Origin: CAWELS01 sp964468205
Lineage (GTDB): Bacteria > Acidobacteriota > Terriglobia > Bryobacterales > Bryobacteraceae
Direction of reading: 5' to 3'
Length of the DNA stretch: 64,000 nt
NCBI GenBank assembly: GCA_964468205.1
Contig: CAYXVG010000027.1
Coordinates: 1 to 64,000, forward strand
How positions within the stretch are numbered: the first letter of the stretch is position 1; every line of letters begins with the position of its first letter. A program made the translations under genes and the position numbers. Below are positions 59,703 through 64,000 of this stretch, one piece after another. Under the pieces are notes generated by a model, which worked only from the letters and a program-made list of their open reading frames with translations, was not told the DNA's origin and made no database searches.

Positions 59703-61133
59703 ATGACTACCAGAACAAAAGTTCTGCAGACGGGGCTGGTTCTGCTGGCGCTTTGTGGATGCGGGCGGCAGACTGAGGCCCGGCCCAACATCCTCTACAT
59801 CATGACGGACGATCATGCGGCTCACATGATGTCGATCTACGGCAGCCGTGTTGCCTCCACTCCAAACCTCGACCGGATTGGCCAGGAAGGGATGCGTTTC
59901 GTGAACGCCTTCTGCACCAACTCCCTCTGCGCCCCGAGCCGGGCGACATTGCTAACGGGCAAGTACAGCCACGCGAACGGCCAGCGCACCAACATGGAGA
60001 CGTTCGACGCGAGCCAGCAGACGTTTCCCAAGCTGCTCCGGGAAGCGGGCTACCAGACGGCGCTCGTAGGCAAGTGGCACCTGAAGAGCGAGCCCACCGG
60101 GTTCGACTACTGGAACATCCTGCCCGGCCAGGGCGATTATCACAACCCGGCCCTTATCGAGATGGGTGAGGAGAAGCGGCACAGCGGTTATGTCACGGAC
60201 ATCATCACGGATCAGGCCATTGCCTGGCTGGAGCGGCGAGACAAGGAGAAACCGTTCCTGCTGCTCTACCACCACAAGGCTCCGCACGCGCGCTGGATTC
60301 CCGATGAGAAACATATCCAGATGTTCGAGGGCGCGGAGATTGCCGAGCCCGAAACGTTCGACGACGATCTCGCCGGCCGCGCGCGCCCCATTCAGGAGGC
60401 GCGGAACCTCCTCTGGCCGAACCTGCGTGACCGCTTCGCGCAATGGGGAGAATACGGCAAGAGCGTGCCGGAGGGACTCGAAGGCGAGGCCGGCAAGAAG
60501 GCGATCTACCAGCGGTATGTGAAGGACTACATGCGCGTGGTCGCCTCGGTGGATGACAACGTAGGCAGGGTGCTCGACTACCTGGACGACAACGGGCTGA
60601 CCGAGGACACGATCGTCGTCTATACCACCGACAACGGCATGTTCGTGGGGGATCACGGGATGTTCGACAAGCGGTGGATGTACGAGGAGGCATTGCGGGT
60701 ACCCCTGCTGGTCCGCTATCCCCGGGCCATCCAGGCAGGCACGGTAACCGAGGCGTTTGCATTGAACGTCGACTACGCACCCACCCTGCTGGACTTCGGC
60801 GGAGCCGGCATCCCCGAGGACATGCAGGGCCGCAGCCTGCGGCCGATTCTGGAAGGGAAACTGCCGCCGGATTGGCGGGAGTCATTCTATTACCACTACT
60901 ACGAGTACCCTGGACCGCATAATGTACGGAAGCATTACGGAGTCCGCACGGCGGAGTTCAAGCTCATCCACTACTATGGCGACGTCGATTCGAGGGAGTT
61001 GGTTGACCTGGGGAAAGACCCTTTGGAATATCGGAACGTCCACGGCGATCCTGCCTATGCCGGAACGGTGGGGGAGTTGACGGCTGAATTGAATCGCTTG
61101 CGGGAAGAACTGGGGGTGAGCGGGGAGGAATGA
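59703..61133 (+). CDS. Type I sulfatase, probable lipoprotein
   Basis: The 476-residue S1-family sulfatase has the formylglycine motif C76-A-P-S-R in TNSLCAPSRATLLTG, metal-binding Asp-Asp in YIMTDDHAAHM, and a second metal site in VVYTTDNGMFVGDHG. The leader ends in LALCGC, a plausible lipobox (Cys20). It differs from the two sulfatases at 8.8 and 12 kb, and CAPSR matches the most common subtype. No formylglycine-generating enzyme is in the window. The neighbouring exported esterase-like hydrolase may prepare the same substrate. Confidence 0.92.
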   Translation: MTTRTKVLQTGLVLLALCGCGRQTEARPNILYIMTDDHAAHMMSIYGSRVASTPNLDRIGQEGMRFVNAFCTNSLCAPSRATLLTGKYSHANGQRTNMETFDASQQTFPKLLREAGYQTALVGKWHLKSEPTGFDYWNILPGQGDYHNPALIEMGEEKRHSGYVTDIITDQAIAWLERRDKEKPFLLLYHHKAPHARWIPDEKHIQMFEGAEIAEPETFDDDLAGRARPIQEARNLLWPNLRDRFAQWGEYGKSVPEGLEGEAGKKAIYQRYVKDYMRVVASVDDNVGRVLDYLDDNGLTEDTIVVYTTDNGMFVGDHGMFDKRWMYEEALRVPLLVRYPRAIQAGTVTEAFALNVDYAPTLLDFGGAGIPEDMQGRSLRPILEGKLPPDWRESFYYHYYEYPGPHNVRKHYGVRTAEFKLIHYYGDVDSRELVDLGKDPLEYRNVHGDPAYAGTVGELTAELNRLREELGVSGEE

Positions 61134-61179
61134 ACTCAGCCTAAGCCGCGCGGCCGCCTGGACGGGGCAATCCGCGGCG

Positions 61180-62166
61180 CTATTTCAACATGCCTTTCAG
61201 AATCACGTCCACGGCGGCCTCTTCGTCGAGGCCGCGCGCCATCAGCGTTTCGAGTTCCTTATTGCTGATTCTGCCAATCGCGGCTTCGTGAGTGACCTGC
61301 GCCTGCTCGTTGCGCACAATCACTTCCGGAATGTTCTCGGCGATGGCTTTGCCACGCACCACCTCGGCGCAATCCATGTGTCCCCGCGCGCCGGCCGCGT
61401 TACCTTCGATGCGGGTGTAGACCCTGGTTCTCGCTTGGTCGCGCGCGGCGAGCCGGGTCTTAGTCATGCCGTGCGACCGGGCGCCGTTCAGGCGGATCAC
61501 CTCCGAGACGAGCACCTCGTCCGTGGCGCGTCCATACGCCTTCGCGTCGAGCTCGACCAGAGCCCCCTCGCTGGCATCCACTTCGTACTTCGTTTCCAAG
61601 CGCCCGACGCGTCCGCGCACAAGGTTGAAAGAGCTCAGGTACTGAGCCCCCTCCTCAAGGCGAACGGCTCCATGCGGCAACACCTCGGTCCCTCCGTGAT
61701 CTCCGTGAAAATGTGTCTCGGCGTATTGAAGATGCGCGCCGGGCCCGAGATGAATACGGGCATCCATCTTGTGCACCACTTTGCGGGCATTCGGAAATGT
61801 GCAATGGGCGATGAACCGCGCGCTGGCTTCTTCGCCCAGTTCATATTCGATGTCGATCGACTGCGCTCCCTCGGCTCCCAGCAGGCCGATGCAGAAGTGA
61901 ACCGGCTGATCCAGCTTCACGCCGGACTCGATGGAGATCCGGGCGCGGATCCCATCCTGGATTTCTTCCGTGTCGAGGTGAAGACCGGGAAGCTCGCTCT
62001 TGCCCAACACCTTGTGAGAACTGACGGCGAGATGCGGCGAGGAGGGCTGTTGGAGGATCTGCAAGGAACCTCCCGCCTGCTCGTAAGCCTGGAGCAATTC
62101 GCCATACCCGCCATTCCGTCCTGGCGCCGGCCGGTGTTTTCGAGCATTGGGTTTCGGATTTGTCAT
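61180..62166 (-). CDS. SufB/SufD-family Fe-S scaffold protein
   Basis: The 328-residue protein is a single-copy SufBD-type beta-helix core. Motifs include SIDIEYELGEEASARFIAHC, GAHLQYAETHFHGDHGG, ELDAKAYGRATDEV and the C-terminal end AQVTHEAAIGRISNKELETLMARGLDEEAAVDVIL. A Cys lies in GHMDCAEVV, near where the cluster-assembling Cys of SufB is expected, with a His-Glu pair in THEAA. It is shorter than typical SufB (about 480 residues) and resembles the small SufB-like proteins of minimal systems. It overlaps sufC by 4 bases. No sufD, sufS or sufU is present. Confidence 0.87.
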   Translation of the reverse strand: MTNPKPNARKHRPAPGRNGGYGELLQAYEQAGGSLQILQQPSSPHLAVSSHKVLGKSELPGLHLDTEEIQDGIRARISIESGVKLDQPVHFCIGLLGAEGAQSIDIEYELGEEASARFIAHCTFPNARKVVHKMDARIHLGPGAHLQYAETHFHGDHGGTEVLPHGAVRLEEGAQYLSSFNLVRGRVGRLETKYEVDASEGALVELDAKAYGRATDEVLVSEVIRLNGARSHGMTKTRLAARDQARTRVYTRIEGNAAGARGHMDCAEVVRGKAIAENIPEVIVRNEQAQVTHEAAIGRISNKELETLMARGLDEEAAVDVILKGMLK

Positions 62167-62936
62167 CGTTGCTCATCTCCGTACTGGCCAACCGCTTCCG
62201 CCGGCCACGGCTGATCTCCCATGCGGGAAACATGCGGAATGCAGCGCCGCTTGAAACCCGAACAGACGCGCTCGGGGTCGCCCGTCTGAATGAGTCCGCC
62301 CTGGCACATCAGGGAGGCGCGGTCGGCGACGTCGCCCATATCGTCACGGTGCGTGATAAGAAGCACTGCCATTCCCTCGCGCGTCATCCGATGGATGAGC
62401 TGCTTCACCCAGCGCACCCCGTGCACGTCAATGCCGGAGTCCGGCTCATCGAGAATCACCAGATGCGGGTGCATCAGGTATACGGCCGCCAACTCGATTC
62501 GCTTTCGTTCTCCACCGCTGAGTTCTTTGCTGACGGTGCGGTGCATGTAGGCGGCCGGCGAAAGCGATACGGCGTTAAGCGCTTCGACGACCTCATCATG
62601 GGACGCCTCCGGCCGGGACAGCGTAAGGTAGTCCGCCACGGCAATCCCCTCGAAGCGGGCAGGTTCCTGCCAGGCCAAGGTGAGTCCCCTGCGGGCGCGT
62701 TCCTCGATGCTTGCATTCGTGATGTCTTCGCCGTTGAAGATCACCACGCCGCCGTCTGGCTCGTAGCCGGCGCAGCCCATCAATGTGTAGGCCAGACTCG
62801 ATTTGCCGGAACCGTTTGGTCCGAGCAGGATATGCGTCTCCCGCTTGAAGACCACCAGATTCACGTCCTGCAGGATGAAGGTTCCCCGCCGTTTCAGCGT
62901 AAGGCCCAAGGTTTCCAGCAGAACGTCATTACTCAT
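62163..62936 (-). CDS. sufC: SufC-family ATPase
   Basis: The 257-residue cytoplasmic ABC ATPase has Walker A GPNGSGKSS, Q-loop WQEPARFEG, signature LSGGERKRIE, Walker B LVILDEPDSGID and a switch His in LLITHRDD. These are SufC-like features; the GPNGSGKSSLAYTLMG stretch is especially typical. SufC powers cluster assembly on SufB-type scaffolds. It overlaps both flanking genes by 4 bases, so YtxH protein, SufC and SufB form one operon in that order. The C-terminal 30 residues are Arg/Cys-containing and not typical. Confidence 0.92.
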   Translation of the reverse strand: MSNDVLLETLGLTLKRRGTFILQDVNLVVFKRETHILLGPNGSGKSSLAYTLMGCAGYEPDGGVVIFNGEDITNASIEERARRGLTLAWQEPARFEGIAVADYLTLSRPEASHDEVVEALNAVSLSPAAYMHRTVSKELSGGERKRIELAAVYLMHPHLVILDEPDSGIDVHGVRWVKQLIHRMTREGMAVLLITHRDDMGDVADRASLMCQGGLIQTGDPERVCSGFKRRCIPHVSRMGDQPWPAEAVGQYGDEQR

Positions 62937-63181
62937 GATTTGGCCGCGGCCGCCGCGCGCTGGGTGGTGCGTTTGCGTCCCTCCTCGATCAACTCTTCGC
63001 CTCTTTGCACGAGTTCCTCTCCGACTTCAGCGAAGTATTCCTGCGCGTCTTCGACGTTGCGAACGATCTTGCGGCGGGTTTGGCGCCCACTTCGCGGGGC
63101 CAGCAGTAGCGCTGTGGCTGTTCCGGCCGTGAATCCGGCCATGATCGCTAGCACGTTCCTCATGACAACTCCATCTTTCAT
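62933..63181 (-). CDS. YtxH-family membrane protein
   Basis: This 82-residue protein starts at ATG 63181 with GGGGAGGAA upstream; ATG 63163 is an alternative. A membrane segment (VLAIMAGFTAGTATALLLAPRSG) with the GFxxGxxxxLLxAPxSG pattern of YtxH proteins is followed by a charged amphipathic helix (KIVRNVEDAQEYFAEVGEELVQRG). YtxH proteins are small, of uncertain role, often stress-linked. It is the first gene of the sufC/sufB operon by its ATGA overlap with sufC, an unusual pairing. Confidence 0.82.
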   Translation of the reverse strand: MKDGVVMRNVLAIMAGFTAGTATALLLAPRSGRQTRRKIVRNVEDAQEYFAEVGEELVQRGEELIEEGRKRTTQRAAAAAKS

Positions 63182-63284
63182 AATGTTCCTCCCCAGAGAT
63201 GATTCATGAGACCGGCAATACGTTTCCTGGCCGGCGCTTGGCCGCAAGAGAACTGACTTGCACAGCCCTAAGTCCTGGCGGTGC

Positions 63285-64000
63285 TTACCCGGAAATCTCC
63301 GGAAGCGTGACGTTGGTTCCCTTCACCCTGGTTTTGCCGGTTTCAAGCAAGGACTTGAGCCGCACGAAGTCGTCATCCATTTCGTGTTTTGGGTCGGCCC
63401 CCAGGATCGAAGCAACGGTATGGCCGATCATCCCAGCCGGAGGCGCGTAAGCCATACGAACCGTAATCCGCGTGCTGTCGCCGGGGCCCGGGTCAAAGCG
63501 AATCGAGCCACGGCTAACGATCCGCGCATCGGGCAAACTCGTCCATTCCAACAGCTTGTCGGGAATCAGTTTGGTGACCTTCCCGTCCCACGCCACGGGC
63601 ACTCCGGCTGGACCTTCCGCCACCCAGTGATATTTCCTGTCACCCAAGTCGCGCACCTCGCGCAGGTGAGCCATGAATCGAGGCAGATTCGTGAAGTCGG
63701 TTAGAAACGCGAAAACCTGCTTCACCGGGGCGTCGACGTGGATTGTCTTCTGGATATCGACCGAGGGATCGTCGTCGAGGCCCGCCACGCGCTTCAGATT
63801 CCTATTGAAAACCGCCCGCGCCAGGAGGGCTGTCCCTGTCAGCCTCGCGGCCCTGGCCGCGACGCCTGGTTTCGACAGTCCGAAGACGGCGAGGGCGCCT
63901 CCCCCGAACCCGGCCAGCACCCGGAGCGCGGGAGTCCATCCTTCCCGTCCCGGCCGCGCTCGTCCATTGCCCTGCAGGCCGGGTACTCCATCGGAGCTTT
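63285..64000 (-). CDS. SRPBCC-family protein, N-terminus beyond the window
   Basis: At least 238 residues are visible, ending LPEISG at a TGA. The frame stays open to the right edge (GVPGLQGNGRARPGREGW, then TPALRVLAGFGGGALAVFGL), so the start is outside. The first visible part has hydrophobic segments and RAARLTGTALLARAVFNRNL; the C-terminal 150 residues are a polyketide-cyclase/dehydrase-like SRPBCC domain (IHVDAPVKQVFAFLTDFTNLPRFM, WVAEGPAGVPVAWDG). Such proteins bind hydrophobic ligands. It lies 103 bases upstream of the YtxH gene on the same strand and may belong to the same transcription unit. Confidence 0.85.
   Translation of the reverse strand, partial: SSDGVPGLQGNGRARPGREGWTPALRVLAGFGGGALAVFGLSKPGVAARAARLTGTALLARAVFNRNLKRVAGLDDDPSVDIQKTIHVDAPVKQVFAFLTDFTNLPRFMAHLREVRDLGDRKYHWVAEGPAGVPVAWDGKVTKLIPDKLLEWTSLPDARIVSRGSIRFDPGPGDSTRITVRMAYAPPAGMIGHTVASILGADPKHEMDDDFVRLKSLLETGKTRVKGTNVTLPEISG

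Noticed and set aside
1..64000. CRISPR array
   Set aside because: No regularly spaced direct repeats with unique spacers were seen; the 93-base repeats at the left end are coding and continuous.

Overview
The window is high-GC bacterial chromosome. The gene content suggests an Acidobacterium of the Solibacter/Bryobacter type: many twin-arginine-exported sugar enzymes, sulfatases and RhaT-type transporters, an Oar-like TonB-dependent receptor with an N-terminal carboxypeptidase-regulatory-like domain, CRTAC1/ASPIC and TPR proteins, and a membrane-anchored winged-helix-type regulator. This placement is inferred from families, not from a marker gene.

Layout. 0-2.2 kb: a repeat-rich solenoid protein and a cut-off partner. 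2.5-3.3 kb: tpiA. 3.5-5.9 kb: an AT-richer patch with a frameshifted HicB-type antitoxin, a small basic protein, an HD-domain dNTPase-like protein and a structured RNA/terminator. 5.9-20 kb: a carbohydrate region with a DUF5060-type glycosidase-like lipoprotein, aldo/keto reductase, two sulfatases, two RhaT-like symporters, an SDR dehydrogenase, an AI-2E-family permease, a GH29 fucosidase-like lipoprotein, an enolase-superfamily dehydratase and a Gfo/Idh/MocA oxidoreductase. Together these fit use of sulfated deoxyhexose glycans. 20.2-26.3 kb: an accessory island with a beta-propeller-like protein, a methyltransferase, a HigBA-type pair with a damaged antitoxin, a CHRD protein, a phage tape-measure remnant and HicAB, ending at tRNA-Pro(CGG).

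26.4-30.8 kb: an ECF sigma/anti-sigma/secreted-protein operon and an aminotransferase. 30.8-38.3 kb: a tight six-gene minus-strand lipid operon: fatty acyl reductase, an ACP-acyl-AMP ligase-PlsC fusion, PlsY, a HAD-IB phosphatase, an extended SDR and a DagK-like lipid kinase. I read it as a candidate pathway for ether lipids or another unusual glycerolipid, and it is the most interesting system here. 38.5-43.7 kb: EF-P, a sialidase, a variant Rieske protein, a DUF4230 protein and a beta-helix protein. 43.7-57.8 kb: a TPR-CRTAC1-TPR operon, a membrane regulator divergent from a TonB-dependent receptor, then a beta-helix protein, an exported GH42 beta-galactosidase and a Tat-exported barrel protein. 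57.9-64 kb: a WG-repeat protein with an alpha/beta hydrolase, a third sulfatase, a minimal SufB/SufC pair with a YtxH protein, and a cut-off SRPBCC protein.

Many genes carry a TANNNT hexamer 6-11 nt before the start codon and no Shine-Dalgarno sequence, which may mean leaderless transcription. I see no rRNA, CRISPR array, integrase or intact insertion sequence.
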